NCBI RefSeq assembly: GCF_001243045.1
Contig: NZ_LN849007.1
Coordinates: 586,989-650,988, forward strand
DNA from: Clostridium niameyense
GTDB taxonomy: Bacteria; Bacillota; Clostridia; Clostridiales; Clostridiaceae
Direction: 5' to 3'
Length of the DNA: 64,000 bases
The notes beneath the pieces are model-generated. The model had not been told where the DNA came from. It worked only from the letters and a program-made list of their open reading frames with translations, and did not search any database. A program made the translations under genes and the position numbers. Position 1 is the stretch's first letter; every line of letters begins with the position of its first letter. Below are positions 9,451-18,924 of the stretch, one piece after another.

Positions 9451-9479
9451 TTGAATTACATAAGTAAAAATGTTATAAT
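9451..9479 (+). promoter_or_regulatory. promoter of the glycine riboswitch transcript
   Basis: TTGAAT (9451-9456), 17-base spacer, TATAAT (9474-9479). Transcription should start near 9486, just ahead of the first aptamer. Confidence 0.75.
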
Positions 9480-9499
9480 CAAAAACATAATAAAATATT

Positions 9500-9702
9500 G
9501 TTCGGATGAAGGTAATGGGAGAGTTATAATTTTTCTTAAATTTAAGTTAAATTATGCACCGAAGAAGTTAATCTTTCAGGTTTCCTAGATTTAGGATGAA
9601 GACCGTTACTGGACGGGCCTCTGGAGAGACTCTAAAAAGAGCACCGAAGGAGCAAGTTTGTAAGTTATATTTACAAATGAAACTCTCAGGTAAAAGGACA
9701 GG
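9500..9702 (+). ncRNA. tandem glycine riboswitch
   Basis: Two glycine aptamers in series. The first has GGGAGAG, GCACCGAAGAAG and the closing CGTTACTGGAC. The second has CTGGAGAGACTC, GAGCACCGAAGGAGC, AAACTCTCAGG and AAAAGGACAG. It precedes a sodium:alanine/glycine symporter. GCCTCTGG (9617-9624), at the base of aptamer 2, can pair with CCAGAGGC (9721-9728). That would remove the 5' arm of the terminator, so glycine is predicted to turn expression on. Confidence 0.93.
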
Positions 9703-9720
9703 GGAAGGGTTAAGAAAAAA

Positions 9721-9762
9721 CCAGAGGCTTTTTATGTATTTAACATTTAAGGCCTCTTTTTA
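9721..9762 (+). terminator. glycine riboswitch terminator
   Basis: AGAGGC (9723-9728) pairs with GCCTCT (9752-9757), followed by a T-run. The left arm is shared with the alternative pairing to aptamer 2. Confidence 0.75.
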
Positions 9763-9852
9763 GCTTATTATTTAACAAAATTATAGTTATACGTTTAAGT
9801 TAATCCTCTTTTGTCCCTAAGTAATTATTAAATTATAAAGGGAGGATAAAAA

Positions 9853-11238
9853 ATGCAACAAATTACAAAAATTTTCAGTATTATGGATTCTTTTTTATGG
9901 GGTCCACCTTTATTAATTCTTCTAGTAGGTACAGGAGTGTATTTTACTTTTAGTCTTAAATCTATTCAAATTTCTAAACTTTCATTAGCGTTAAAATTAG
10001 TCTTTAAAAAAGATGAGGATGAATTAAAAGGGGAAGGAGATATTTCTAGCTTTGCGGCGCTTTGTACTGCTTTATCTGCAACTATAGGTACAGGTAATAT
10101 AGTTGGTGTGGCCACAGCAGTAGCGGCAGGAGGTCCTGGTTCTATAGTTTGGATGTGGATCGCAGCCTTTTTTGGAATGGCTACAAAATATTCAGAGGGA
10201 CTTTTAGCAGTTAAATATAGGGTGTTAGATGAAAATGGACAAATGTCTGGAGGCCCTATGTATTACATAGAAAAAGGATTAAAAAATAAAATTTTAGCAA
10301 AGTTATTTGCTTTATTTGGTATAGGAGTGGCCTTCTTTGGCATAGGAACACTAACTCAAGTAAATGCTATATCTAATACTATAAAAATATCTTTTAATAT
10401 ACCAGTGCAAATAACTGTTGGAATTATAACGGTTTTAGTAGCCTTAGTAACATTAGGAGGAATTAAAAGTATTTCTAAAGTTGCAGAAAAATTGGTTCCA
10501 TTTATGGCAGTATTATATATATTAGGTGCAATTTTTATAATTATTTTAAATTTAAATAAAGTACCATATGCTTTGGAAATAATTATAAAGTCAGCATTTA
10601 CACCAGCTGCAGCAACTGGTGGATTTTTAGGAGCTACAGTTATGATGGCTATAAAAAGTGGTGTATCAAGAGGAGTATTTTCTAATGAATCAGGTCTTGG
10701 AAGTGCTCCTATTGCAGCAGCAGCAGCAAAAACAAAATCTTGCGTAAAACAGGGACTTATATCTATGACAGGAACATTTTTTGATACTATTGTAATATGT
10801 ACTATGACAGGTATAGTTATAGTTCTTACGGGAACATGGAATACAAAAGGATTAGAAGGTGCTGCTGTAACCAATACAGCTTTTCAAATAGGATTATATT
10901 TTGCTCCTAAGCTAGGAGAATTAATAATAACCTTAGGACTTATATTATTTGCATTTACCACTATATTAGGCTGGAACTATTATGGTGAAAGATGTACAGA
11001 GTATTTATTTGGAGTAAAAGGAATAAAGCCTTATAGAATTATATTTATAACTATAATTGCCGCAGGTGCTATACCTTCTTTAAAATTAGATTTGATTTGG
11101 ATTATAGCTGACATAGTTAACGGACTTATGGCAATACCTAATTTAATTGGATTAATCGGACTTAGAAAAGTGATTATTTCAGAAACAAAAAAATTTTTTA
11201 ATAAAGAAAATTTACAATATGATGATATTGCAATTTAA
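9853..11238 (+). CDS. sodium:alanine/glycine symporter (AGCS family)
   Basis: A 461-residue membrane protein of the alanine or glycine:cation symporter family. Around ten hydrophobic segments are visible, with family motifs ATIGTGNIVGVATA near residue 77, SGGPMYYIEKGL and GVFSNESGLGSAPIAAAAA. It imports alanine or glycine with sodium. It lies directly behind a tandem glycine riboswitch, so glycine is the probable substrate or signal. A strong GGGAGG site precedes the ATG. Confidence 0.92.
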   Translation: MQQITKIFSIMDSFLWGPPLLILLVGTGVYFTFSLKSIQISKLSLALKLVFKKDEDELKGEGDISSFAALCTALSATIGTGNIVGVATAVAAGGPGSIVWMWIAAFFGMATKYSEGLLAVKYRVLDENGQMSGGPMYYIEKGLKNKILAKLFALFGIGVAFFGIGTLTQVNAISNTIKISFNIPVQITVGIITVLVALVTLGGIKSISKVAEKLVPFMAVLYILGAIFIIILNLNKVPYALEIIIKSAFTPAAATGGFLGATVMMAIKSGVSRGVFSNESGLGSAPIAAAAAKTKSCVKQGLISMTGTFFDTIVICTMTGIVIVLTGTWNTKGLEGAAVTNTAFQIGLYFAPKLGELIITLGLILFAFTTILGWNYYGERCTEYLFGVKGIKPYRIIFITIIAAGAIPSLKLDLIWIIADIVNGLMAIPNLIGLIGLRKVIISETKKFFNKENLQYDDIAI

Positions 11239-11401
11239 ATTCTATACTTCATAAATCCTTATAATATATTTACATATATTCACAATATTTTAATAAAAGG
11301 AATAAAATAAATTAATAACAATCAATTTAGATTTGATCTATAAAATATTAAATTATGTTATAATTAAAATAAATAAAGTATTTATAAGGAGTGGAGTTTT
11401 A

Positions 11402-11806
11402 TTGCCAAGATGTGAAGTATGCGGCAAGGAACATGCTGAAATACATCATGTAATTCATAAAAGTGAAGGCGGAATAGATCTTGAGATAAATTATAAATAT
11501 TTATGTAGTGAACATCATAGAGGAAAATACGGACCTCATAAAAATAATAAATTAGATCTACAGTATAAGCTAGAGCTACAGAAAAAACTAAATACATTAT
11601 TTAACAATCCCTATTATTCACAAACAGAAATGCAAATGAAACTTAGTATAAATAAAAGTAAAGCAAAAAAAATTTTAAAAGGACTTAAAATGTACAAAGA
11701 AGGTTATAAAAGAGAAGACATAATATATAATATTATGGGAAAAAAGAACTATGATGATTTAGATTTTTTTCACTTTAATGACTTTGTAGCTCTGAATTTA
11801 GCATAA
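11402..11806 (+). CDS. small HNH-type zinc protein
   Basis: The chosen start is the TTG at 11402, 10 bases after AAGGAG. A further upstream ATG would lie before a TATAAT box at 11359-11364 and is unlikely. The 134-residue product begins with CEVCGKEHAEIHHVIHKSEG and continues to YLCSEHHRGKYGPH, the Cys pair, His pair, Asn and Cys-His pattern of HNH nucleases. The C-terminal half is a basic helical region. The family cuts DNA in restriction, intron or phage settings, but no such partner is adjacent. It could also be a non-catalytic nucleic-acid-binding protein. Confidence 0.7.
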   Translation: MPRCEVCGKEHAEIHHVIHKSEGGIDLEINYKYLCSEHHRGKYGPHKNNKLDLQYKLELQKKLNTLFNNPYYSQTEMQMKLSINKSKAKKILKGLKMYKEGYKREDIIYNIMGKKNYDDLDFFHFNDFVALNLA

Positions 11807-11834
11807 TTTTTTATTATATTGAAATACGTAAATA

Positions 11835-11880
11835 AAGACATGAAGTATATAGAAGTTATATGCTCCATGTCTTATTTTTA
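11835..11880. terminator. convergent terminator between HNH gene and MBL gene
   Basis: AAGACATG (11835-11842) pairs with CATGTCTT (11866-11873), with further inner pairing, followed by ATTTTTA on the plus strand. It lies between convergent genes and may serve both. Confidence 0.75.
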
Positions 11881-11893
11881 GTTTTTAAAAAGT

Positions 11894-12793
11894 TTATTTT
11901 TCTGGATTCTTAAAATAATAAAGCTTACCGTCTTCTATAGAATAGTTGATAAGATCCTTATTATACAAATAAGAAATAAATGCACTTATTGCAGAAAGAT
12001 AAATAAGAAATTGATTAAAACTCATTTTGAAATTTTCTAAAATGGACAAATTCTCCATCAAGTCTTCTTTGGTTAAAGGTTGCTCTAAAAGTTCTAATAT
12101 TAAATTTATATGCTTCTCTATATTTTTTATATTTTCATCTACTAGTTTAAGTACTTCATCTTTGCTTAATATTTTATTACAGTGACTTAGAATAAAGTAA
12201 TCAGCTTCTATATTTCTAATGTTTTCTAATGTTTTTATAGATTCTTCTACGTCATAGTAATATGGAAGTGAGTATTTGCCTATTATTTCATCACTAAATA
12301 AAGCATCCCCTAAAAAGCATACCTTTTCTGGTGTTATTATCCCTATTTGTTCTATAGAGTGTCCTTTAAGAGGAATAATTTCAAATTTCTCATCATTGAT
12401 TTTGTTTATACCATAGTCTAAAACATAATCAATTTCTATAGGTTTATTGCTTTTATGTATATGTTTAAGAGGAGAAGATGAAAAAGCTAAAGCAGTACCT
12501 AATTCTTGGTTCTCCATAAAGAGTTTTTCCTTGTAGGATGAATAGGTTAAACAACCAGGGTAATTATTTTTAAATACTATATTTCCTCCACAGTGATCTA
12601 AGTGGTTATGGGTATTTATTATGTATTTTGGGTGAAGTTTATTTTCAATTAAAACATTTTCTATTTTTTTACCATCAGTTTTATTACTACCAGTATCTAT
12701 TATTAAACAATTTTTATTTTTAAAAATATATATTCCTATATTGGTTGGAAAATTTATATAATAACTATTACCTTTTATTTTAGTAAGTTCCAT
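11894..12793 (-). CDS. MBL-fold metallo-hydrolase
   Basis: A 299-residue metallo-beta-lactamase-fold protein. The metal motif NTHNHLDHCGG is near residue 60, followed by GHSIEQIG, FLGDALF and SHCNKI as the later metal-binding positions. The family includes thioesterases, glyoxalase II and many uncharacterised hydrolases. The C-terminal 60 residues look helical and may be a winged-helix-like extension. It is divergent from the hydrogenase-chemosensor fusion gene. The substrate is unknown. Confidence 0.8.
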   Translation of the reverse strand: MELTKIKGNSYYINFPTNIGIYIFKNKNCLIIDTGSNKTDGKKIENVLIENKLHPKYIINTHNHLDHCGGNIVFKNNYPGCLTYSSYKEKLFMENQELGTALAFSSSPLKHIHKSNKPIEIDYVLDYGINKINDEKFEIIPLKGHSIEQIGIITPEKVCFLGDALFSDEIIGKYSLPYYYDVEESIKTLENIRNIEADYFILSHCNKILSKDEVLKLVDENIKNIEKHINLILELLEQPLTKEDLMENLSILENFKMSFNQFLIYLSAISAFISYLYNKDLINYSIEDGKLYYFKNPEK

Positions 12794-12937
12794 AAAGTGA
12801 AATCACATCCTTCTAATTATATTAAAAAAAATAACGATTATAAAATATAATAACATAATAATTTTTAAATAGTAAAGTATCACATTATATCACACAAAAT
12901 TTGAATTTATCGTAATTTTATGGAGGAAAGATGAAAT

Positions 12938-14833
12938 ATGAAGAAAGAAGGATTAATTTTTACTAAAGAAGAAAATTGTATAGGTTGTAATCAATGCATA
13001 AGATATTGTCCTATATTTGAGGCAAATACAGCTTATATAAAAAATGGAGAAAATAAAGTAAAAGTAAATGTTGATAAATGTATTCATTGTGGAAAGTGTA
13101 TAGAAGTATGTGAACACAATGCTAGGGATTACATAGATGATACAGAAAAATTTTTTAATAACTTAAAAAAAGGGGAAAAGATATCTATTTTAGCTGCACC
13201 TGCTATAAGAACAAATTTTTATAATTATAAAAAACTTTTTGGTTTTTTAAAAATCTTAGGGATAGATACTTTTTATGATGTGTCTTTTGGTGCAGATATT
13301 ACTGTATGGGGATATTTAAAATACATAAAGGAAAATAATATAGAATCTGTTATTGCCGAACCATGTCCTGCTATTGTAAATTATATAGAAAAAAATAATC
13401 CAGATTTATTAGATAATTTATGTAAAGTACACAGTCCATTACTATGTTCAGCTATTTATATAAAAAATTATTTAAAAGAAGATTCCACTTTAGCTTTTCT
13501 ATCTCCTTGTATAGCAAAAAAAGATGAAATAATGGATAAAAACTCTAAGGGCTTAGTAAAATACAACGTAACTTTTAAAAAATTAATAGAATACATAAAA
13601 GAGAATCATATAGATTTAAATGAATATAAGGAACTAGATTTTAACGGGGATAGTGGACTGGGATTTTTATTTAGCAGACCAGGTGGACTTAAAGAAAATA
13701 TAGAAGCCTATGATAAGAGTTTATGGGTAAGACAAATAGAGGGACAAGACATGGTATACTCTTATCTTAATAAATATAGTGAAAGAATAAAAAGTAAAAA
13801 AGATGTGCCTAAAGTAGTAGATGCATTAAATTGTGAGTTTGGATGTAATGTAGGAACAGCTGTGTATAAAGAAAATATATCTATAGATGATATTGATATA
13901 AATTTTAATAATATTAAAAAGGGGAAGGGGAAAAAAGAAATATTAAAAATCCATAAAATTTTTAATAAAAAACTAAATTTACAGGACTTTTTAAGAGGGT
14001 ATGAGATTAAAAGTAAGGAGAATCTTAAAGAACCATCCAAGGAAGTTTATGAAGATATATTTAAAGGTATGCTAAAAAATACAGAAAGTTCAAGAAAAAT
14101 AGATTGTTCTGCCTGTGGTTATAGTAATTGCAAAAACATGGTAAAAGCAATATACAATGAATTAAATGTTAAAGAAAATTGTATGGATTATAATAAAAGA
14201 ATTTTAGAAAATGAGAAACATATCATAGAAGATAAAAATGAAGAAATAGAAAAAGTATTAGAAAGGGTTAATAAATTAAATGAAGAAAAAGTAAAAGAAG
14301 CTGAAAGACTTAAAGAAAATGTAGATGATATAATAGTAGCACTAAAAGAAATAGCAAGTGGAAATAAAGAAAATGTTGATGCTATAGGCAAGATAGTTTA
14401 TGAAACAGAAGAGTTAAATAATACAGCTAATTCTTTAGAGAAAAATATTAAAAATGTAAAAGAAAAGATAAAAAAATTTAATGAATCATCTAATAAAATA
14501 GTTTATATAGCTTCTCAGACTAATTTACTTTCTTTAAATGCTTCTATAGAGTCAGCCCGTGCAGGAGAAGCAGGAAAGGGTTTTAAAGTGGTAGCTTATG
14601 AAGTTAGAAAATTAGCGGATGCCACATCAAAAACTGCATCATCAACTATTGGGGAACAAAAGGAAATAAATATTGTTATAAAGGATATTGCTAAAGTTTC
14701 TGATATGCTAAAGGAGAAAAGCGAAAATTTAAGAGAAACTGTTGATAATATATCACAAATACTACAAGAAACTACAGTAAAACAGCAGGAAATTTCTTTA
14801 GTAGTATCTAATATAATAAAAAATAAAAATTAA
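12938..14833 (+). CDS. soluble [FeFe]-hydrogenase-like sensor fused to chemotaxis signalling domain
   Basis: A 631-residue fusion with no membrane segment. Residues 14-58 hold two ferredoxin 4Fe-4S motifs ([11 protein letters not shown] and [11 protein letters not shown]). Residues 85-310 carry an H-cluster domain with Cys143 (EPCPAI), Cys191 (SPCIAKKDE) and Cys299/Cys303 (NCEFGC). Residues 390-415 are another Fe-S motif (CSACGYSNC). A coiled coil then leads to a methyl-accepting signalling tip, [18 protein letters not shown]. The proton-relay Cys of catalytic hydrogenases (TSCCP) is replaced by EPCP, as in sensory groups. It probably senses hydrogen or redox state and signals to CheA/CheW. 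Confidence 0.88.
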   Translation: MKKEGLIFTKEENCIGCNQCIRYCPIFEANTAYIKNGENKVKVNVDKCIHCGKCIEVCEHNARDYIDDTEKFFNNLKKGEKISILAAPAIRTNFYNYKKLFGFLKILGIDTFYDVSFGADITVWGYLKYIKENNIESVIAEPCPAIVNYIEKNNPDLLDNLCKVHSPLLCSAIYIKNYLKEDSTLAFLSPCIAKKDEIMDKNSKGLVKYNVTFKKLIEYIKENHIDLNEYKELDFNGDSGLGFLFSRPGGLKENIEAYDKSLWVRQIEGQDMVYSYLNKYSERIKSKKDVPKVVDALNCEFGCNVGTAVYKENISIDDIDINFNNIKKGKGKKEILKIHKIFNKKLNLQDFLRGYEIKSKENLKEPSKEVYEDIFKGMLKNTESSRKIDCSACGYSNCKNMVKAIYNELNVKENCMDYNKRILENEKHIIEDKNEEIEKVLERVNKLNEEKVKEAERLKENVDDIIVALKEIASGNKENVDAIGKIVYETEELNNTANSLEKNIKNVKEKIKKFNESSNKIVYIASQTNLLSLNASIESARAGEAGKGFKVVAYEVRKLADATSKTASSTIGEQKEINIVIKDIAKVSDMLKEKSENLRETVDNISQILQETTVKQQEISLVVSNIIKNKN

Positions 14834-14850
14834 AAAGACAAATAAATTTG

Positions 14851-14879
14851 TTGACATAAAAGTATAAATATAGTATATT
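14851..14879 (+). promoter_or_regulatory. promoter of the riboflavin operon
   Basis: TTGACA (14851-14856), 17-base spacer, TATATT (14874-14879). It lies just before the FMN aptamer. Confidence 0.75.
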
Positions 14880-14901
14880 GAAATCGTAAAAATAAATAAA
14901 A

Positions 14902-15016
14902 CAATCCTTCAGGGCGAGGTGTAATTCCTCACCGGCGGTAAAGTCCGCGAGCTATATTAGCATGATTCGGTGCAATTCCGAAACCGACAGTTAAAGTCTG
15001 GATGAGAGATAGGATT
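14902..15016 (+). ncRNA. FMN riboswitch (RFN element)
   Basis: All RFN landmarks are present: CTTCAGGGCGAGGTG, CCTCACCGGCGGT, the GATTCGGTGCAATTCCGA segment, ACCGACAGT, and AGTCTGGATGAGAGA. It closes with ATCCT / AGGAT. FMN binding should promote the terminator downstream and shut off ribDEBAH. Confidence 0.97.
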
Positions 15017-15056
15017 AACATAATGTTATATTTATTATGTTTATTTTGTGTATAAG

Positions 15057-15085
15057 CCTTTGGAGGAATTTCCAAAGGTTTTTTT
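15057..15085 (+). terminator. FMN riboswitch terminator
   Basis: CCTTTGGA (15057-15064) pairs with TCCAAAGG (15071-15078), followed by seven T. Confidence 0.9.
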
Positions 15086-15143
15086 ATATGTAAAAATACA
15101 ATTTAAGTATTGATTATTTTAAAATTCAGAAGGGGGGATTTGT

Positions 15144-16262
15144 GTGAAAGACAATTATTATATGGAAAAGGCTTTAGAGCTTTCTAAATTTGGTGAAGGT
15201 AGGGTAAATCCTAATCCCAAAGTAGGGGCAATTGTTGTAAAAGATGGTGAAATAGTAGGACAAGGATATCATAAATACTTTGGTGGAGCTCATGCAGAAG
15301 TATATGCGTTAAAAGATGCAGGAAAAAAAGCTAAAGGAGCAACTTTGTATGTAACTTTAGAACCCTGTTCTCATTATGGTAAAACACCGCCTTGTGTGGA
15401 GGCAATAGTAAAAGCAGGAATAAAAAAAGTTGTAGTTTCTATGGAGGACCCTAACCCTTTAGTATCTGGAAAAGGTATAAAATTTTTAAAAGATAATAAT
15501 ATTGAGGTTACAACAAAGGTTAAGGAGGAGGAAGCTAAAAAGCTTAATGAAGCTTTTAGGAAATATATAATATATAAGGAGCCTTTTGTAGTTTTAAAAA
15601 CAGCTTCTACTTTGGATGGGAAAATAGCTACTAAAAAAGGAGATTCAAAGTGGATAACAGGAGAAGATTCAAGATATATAGTTCATAAAGTAAGAAATAG
15701 CCTGTCTGGAATAATGGCGGGAATAGGAACTATATTAAAGGATGATCCACTTTTAACTACAAGAATAGAGAAAGGCAGAAGCCCTAAAGCCATTATAGTA
15801 GATTCTAATTTAAAAATTCCTATTGAATCTAAGATATTAAAAACTTTAGGGGAAAGAGAAATTTATATAGCTTGTATTAAAGAACATAGTAACCTAGAAA
15901 AGAAAAAAGCTTTGGAAGAAAAAGGCGTAAATATAATAGAATTACCTGCTAACGAAAAAAAACAAGTGCCATTAAAAGCTTTAATGAAAATTTTAGGGGA
16001 GAGGGGAATTGACAGTATTTTATTAGAAGGTGGAGGAACATTAAATTTTTCAGCTCTACAAGAAAATATAGTAGATAAAGTAATGTGTTTTATAGCACCT
16101 AAAATTATAGGTGGAGAAAAATCTAAGTCTATGATAGCTGGAGAAGGAATAGAAAAACTTAAGGATTCATTCTACATAAAAGATGAGACTATAGAAAAAA
16201 TAGGAGAGGATATATTAATTACAGGATATATTGAAAAACTACAAAGCTGTAATAAGATATAG
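15144..16262 (+). CDS. ribD: bifunctional riboflavin deaminase/reductase
   Basis: A 372-residue protein, GTG start after a strong AAGGGGGG site. The N-terminal deaminase (residues 1-145) has the zinc motif HAEVYAL and PCSHYGKTPPC. The C-terminal reductase (about 147-365) has LKTASTLDGKIATKKGDSKWI and LLEGGGTLNFS. It performs the second and third steps of riboflavin synthesis from GTP. It is the first gene behind the FMN riboswitch. Confidence 0.96.
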   Translation: MKDNYYMEKALELSKFGEGRVNPNPKVGAIVVKDGEIVGQGYHKYFGGAHAEVYALKDAGKKAKGATLYVTLEPCSHYGKTPPCVEAIVKAGIKKVVVSMEDPNPLVSGKGIKFLKDNNIEVTTKVKEEEAKKLNEAFRKYIIYKEPFVVLKTASTLDGKIATKKGDSKWITGEDSRYIVHKVRNSLSGIMAGIGTILKDDPLLTTRIEKGRSPKAIIVDSNLKIPIESKILKTLGEREIYIACIKEHSNLEKKKALEEKGVNIIELPANEKKQVPLKALMKILGERGIDSILLEGGGTLNFSALQENIVDKVMCFIAPKIIGGEKSKSMIAGEGIEKLKDSFYIKDETIEKIGEDILITGYIEKLQSCNKI

Positions 16263-16292
16263 ACCTAAGTAAAATATATTAGGGGTGATAGG

Positions 16293-16946
16293 TTGTTTAC
16301 AGGGATAGTAGAGGAGATAGGGGCAGTTTTAAATATAAAAGAAGGAGAAAATTTTCTTCATATTATTATAAAAGCTACTAAAGTTACAGAAAATTTAAAT
16401 TTAGGGGACAGTATAGCTGTTAATGGGGTATGCCTTACTGTTACTGATTTTAATAAAGATAGTTTTACAGCAGATGTGATGGGAGAAACTATTAGGAAAA
16501 GTAGTTTAAAAACTCTTAAAAAAGGAAGTTTAGTTAATTTAGAAAGAGCACTTACTTTAAATAAGCCCTTAGGTGGACATATAGTGTCTGGACATATAGA
16601 TGGAATAGGAGAAATTAAAAATATTAAAACAGAAGCTATAGCTACATTTTTAACTATAAAAGCTCAAGAGTATATTTTAAAGTATTTAGTTTCTAAAGGC
16701 TCAGTGGCGTTAGATGGTGTGAGTTTAACTTTGGTTCAAGTAGAACGTGATTGTTTTACTGTATCATTAATTCCTCATACTAAAGAAAAAACTATATTAA
16801 ATTATAAATCTAAAGGGGATATAGTTAATATTGAGTGTGATATTATAGGTAAATATATTTATAAATTTATGAATTTAAAAATAGAGGATAATGGTAAAAA
16901 TAATTCTATAACATTAGAAATGCTAACTAATAAAGGGTTTTTATAA
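16293..16946 (+). CDS. ribE: riboflavin synthase alpha chain
   Basis: A 217-residue protein with TTG start and the classic N-terminus FTGIVEEIG. It shows two lumazine-binding barrels, one with NGVCLTV and GETIRKSSL, the other with GHIDGIGEI, DGVSLTLV and IPHTKEKT. It dismutates two lumazines to riboflavin. It lies 30 bases after ribD. Confidence 0.96.
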   Translation: MFTGIVEEIGAVLNIKEGENFLHIIIKATKVTENLNLGDSIAVNGVCLTVTDFNKDSFTADVMGETIRKSSLKTLKKGSLVNLERALTLNKPLGGHIVSGHIDGIGEIKNIKTEAIATFLTIKAQEYILKYLVSKGSVALDGVSLTLVQVERDCFTVSLIPHTKEKTILNYKSKGDIVNIECDIIGKYIYKFMNLKIEDNGKNNSITLEMLTNKGFL

Positions 16947-17063
16947 ATTAAATATAAAAATAAGTTAACTTTTCTCGGAGAATAAAAGTTAATAAGGATG
17001 TTACTTAAAATTTATATGTAAAATTATATAAAATATATAAATAATTGTAAAGGGGTTGGCAAT

Positions 17064-18269
17064 ATGAATTATAAATTTAATTCTATAGAAGAAGCCATAA
17101 AGGATATTCGTGAAGGAAAAATCATTATAGTGGTAGATGATGAAGACAGGGAAAATGAAGGCGATCTTTTAATGGCAGCTGAAAAGGTCAATGGGGATGC
17201 TATAAACTTTATGGCAAGGGAAGGCAGAGGACTTATTTGTACTCCAGTAGAAAAATCTAGATTGGATGAACTTGGAATAGGACAAATGGTTCAAAATAAT
17301 AAGGATAATTTTGGAACAGCCTTTACAGTATCTGTAGATGCAGTAGGTACTACTACAGGTATATCAGCCTATGAAAGAGCTTTTACTATATCAAAAATAA
17401 TAGATAAAAATTCAAAGCCAGAAGATTTTTTAAAGCCAGGTCACGTATTTCCACTAGCAGCTAAAGATGGTGGAGTATTAGTAAGAGCTGGACATACAGA
17501 AGCGGCTGTAGATATGGCAAAACTTGCAGGATTTTATCCAGCAGGAACTATATGTGAGATTATGAATGAGGATGGAACTATGGCAAGAGTACCTCAACTT
17601 ATAAAATTTGCACAAAAGCATAAATTGAAAATAATTACTATAGCAGACTTAATAGAATATAGAGGTAGAAAAGAAAAATTAATAAAAGCTTTAGAACCAG
17701 TAGATCTTCCTACAAAATATGGACATTTTAAAGCAATAGGTTATGAAAATATTTTAACTAAGGAAGAACACGTAGCTTTAATTAAAGGAAATATTAAATC
17801 TAATAGTCCAATACTTGTAAGAGTTCATTCAGAATGTTTAACAGGAGATGTTTTTGGTTCTTTAAGATGTGATTGTGGTGAACAGATAGCAGCTTCCCTT
17901 AAACAAATTGAAGAAGAAGGGGCAGGAGTTCTAGTATATATGAGACAAGAAGGAAGGGGGATAGGGCTTTTAAATAAACTTAAGGCATATTCACTTCAAG
18001 AAAAGGGATTAGATACTGTAGAGGCTAATTTAGCTTTAGGTTTTGAAGAGGATTTAAGAGATTATGGTATAGGAGCTCAAATATTAAAGGATTTAGGTAT
18101 CAAAAATATAAAACTTATGACTAATAATCCTAAAAAAATAGCTGGACTATCTGGATATGGAATAAAAGTTGTAGAAAGAGTTCCTATAGATATGGGTTGC
18201 AGAAATGAAAATAAAATGTACTTAAAAACTAAGAAAGAAAAAATGGGTCATTTTATCAATGTGGGATAA
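17064..18269 (+). CDS. ribBA: bifunctional DHBP synthase / GTP cyclohydrolase II
   Basis: 401 residues. The N-terminal half is 3,4-dihydroxy-2-butanone-4-phosphate synthase ([13 protein letters not shown] at residue 23, [20 protein letters not shown]). The C-terminal half is GTP cyclohydrolase II, with a zinc site [10 protein letters not shown] and [11 protein letters not shown]. It supplies both branches of riboflavin synthesis. The 117-base gap after ribE contains a TTAACTTTT/AAAAGTTAA inverted repeat without a T-run. Confidence 0.97.
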   Translation: MNYKFNSIEEAIKDIREGKIIIVVDDEDRENEGDLLMAAEKVNGDAINFMAREGRGLICTPVEKSRLDELGIGQMVQNNKDNFGTAFTVSVDAVGTTTGISAYERAFTISKIIDKNSKPEDFLKPGHVFPLAAKDGGVLVRAGHTEAAVDMAKLAGFYPAGTICEIMNEDGTMARVPQLIKFAQKHKLKIITIADLIEYRGRKEKLIKALEPVDLPTKYGHFKAIGYENILTKEEHVALIKGNIKSNSPILVRVHSECLTGDVFGSLRCDCGEQIAASLKQIEEEGAGVLVYMRQEGRGIGLLNKLKAYSLQEKGLDTVEANLALGFEEDLRDYGIGAQILKDLGIKNIKLMTNNPKKIAGLSGYGIKVVERVPIDMGCRNENKMYLKTKKEKMGHFINVG

Positions 18270-18308
18270 TTTTTAAAATATATTAAATATGGTTTAGGAG
18301 GAATTTAA

Positions 18309-18770
18309 GTGAAGATGTATGAAGGAAAGTTAGTAGGACAAGGGCTAAAAGTGGGAATAGTGGTTTCAAGATTTAATGAATTTATAACATCAAAATTACT
18401 GGAAGGATCTTTAGATTGTTTAAAAAGACATGATGTAGTAGATGAAAATATAGAAATGTGTTGGGTCCCTGGAGCATTTGAAATACCAGCTATAGCAAAG
18501 AAAATGGCAAAGAAAGAACAATATGATGCTATTATTTGTTTAGGCGCAGTAATTAAAGGTGCCACATCTCACTTTGATTATGTATGTAATGAAGTTTCTA
18601 AGGGAGTGGCTTCAGTATCTTTAGAAAAAGAAATACCTGTGATATTTGGAGTTTTAACCACAGATAATATAGAACAAGCTATAGAAAGAGCTGGTACTAA
18701 AGCAGGAAATAAGGGCTATGATGCAGCTATGTCAGCTATAGAAATGGCAAATTTGTATAAAATTTTATAA
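18309..18770 (+). CDS. ribH: 6,7-dimethyl-8-ribityllumazine synthase
   Basis: 153 residues, GTG start after AGGAGG. Family motifs are VVSRFNEFI at residue 15, [24 protein letters not shown] and [12 protein letters not shown]. It condenses the pyrimidine from RibD with DHBP from RibBA to lumazine, assembling as a pentamer or 60-mer. It is the last gene of the rib operon. Confidence 0.97.
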   Translation: MKMYEGKLVGQGLKVGIVVSRFNEFITSKLLEGSLDCLKRHDVVDENIEMCWVPGAFEIPAIAKKMAKKEQYDAIICLGAVIKGATSHFDYVCNEVSKGVASVSLEKEIPVIFGVLTTDNIEQAIERAGTKAGNKGYDAAMSAIEMANLYKIL

Positions 18771-18834
18771 GTCTTTTAATATTTGAATTTATAGTATTAA
18801 TATAAAAAATATTATTTTTTATAAAAAGAAAATT

Positions 18835-18861
18835 AAGGTAGTCCATACAGTGGACTACCTT
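18835..18861. terminator. convergent terminator after ribH
   Basis: AAGGTAGTCCA / TGGACTACCTT hairpin with a 5-base loop. The T-rich tail is better on the minus strand, so it may mainly serve the convergent permease gene. Confidence 0.75.
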
Positions 18862-18924
18862 AATTTATACCTTGTATTAATTATCTTATATATGAGGGTA
18901 TAATGCTTTAATACTACACTAAAC

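Noticed and set aside
10356..10874. 172-codon minus-strand frame inside the symporter gene
   Set aside because: It is a shadow of the conserved membrane protein on the other strand and has no regulatory signals.
16960..16995. TTAACTTTT/AAAAGTTAA inverted repeat as terminator inside the rib operon
   Set aside because: No T-run follows, and the genes on both sides belong to one pathway.
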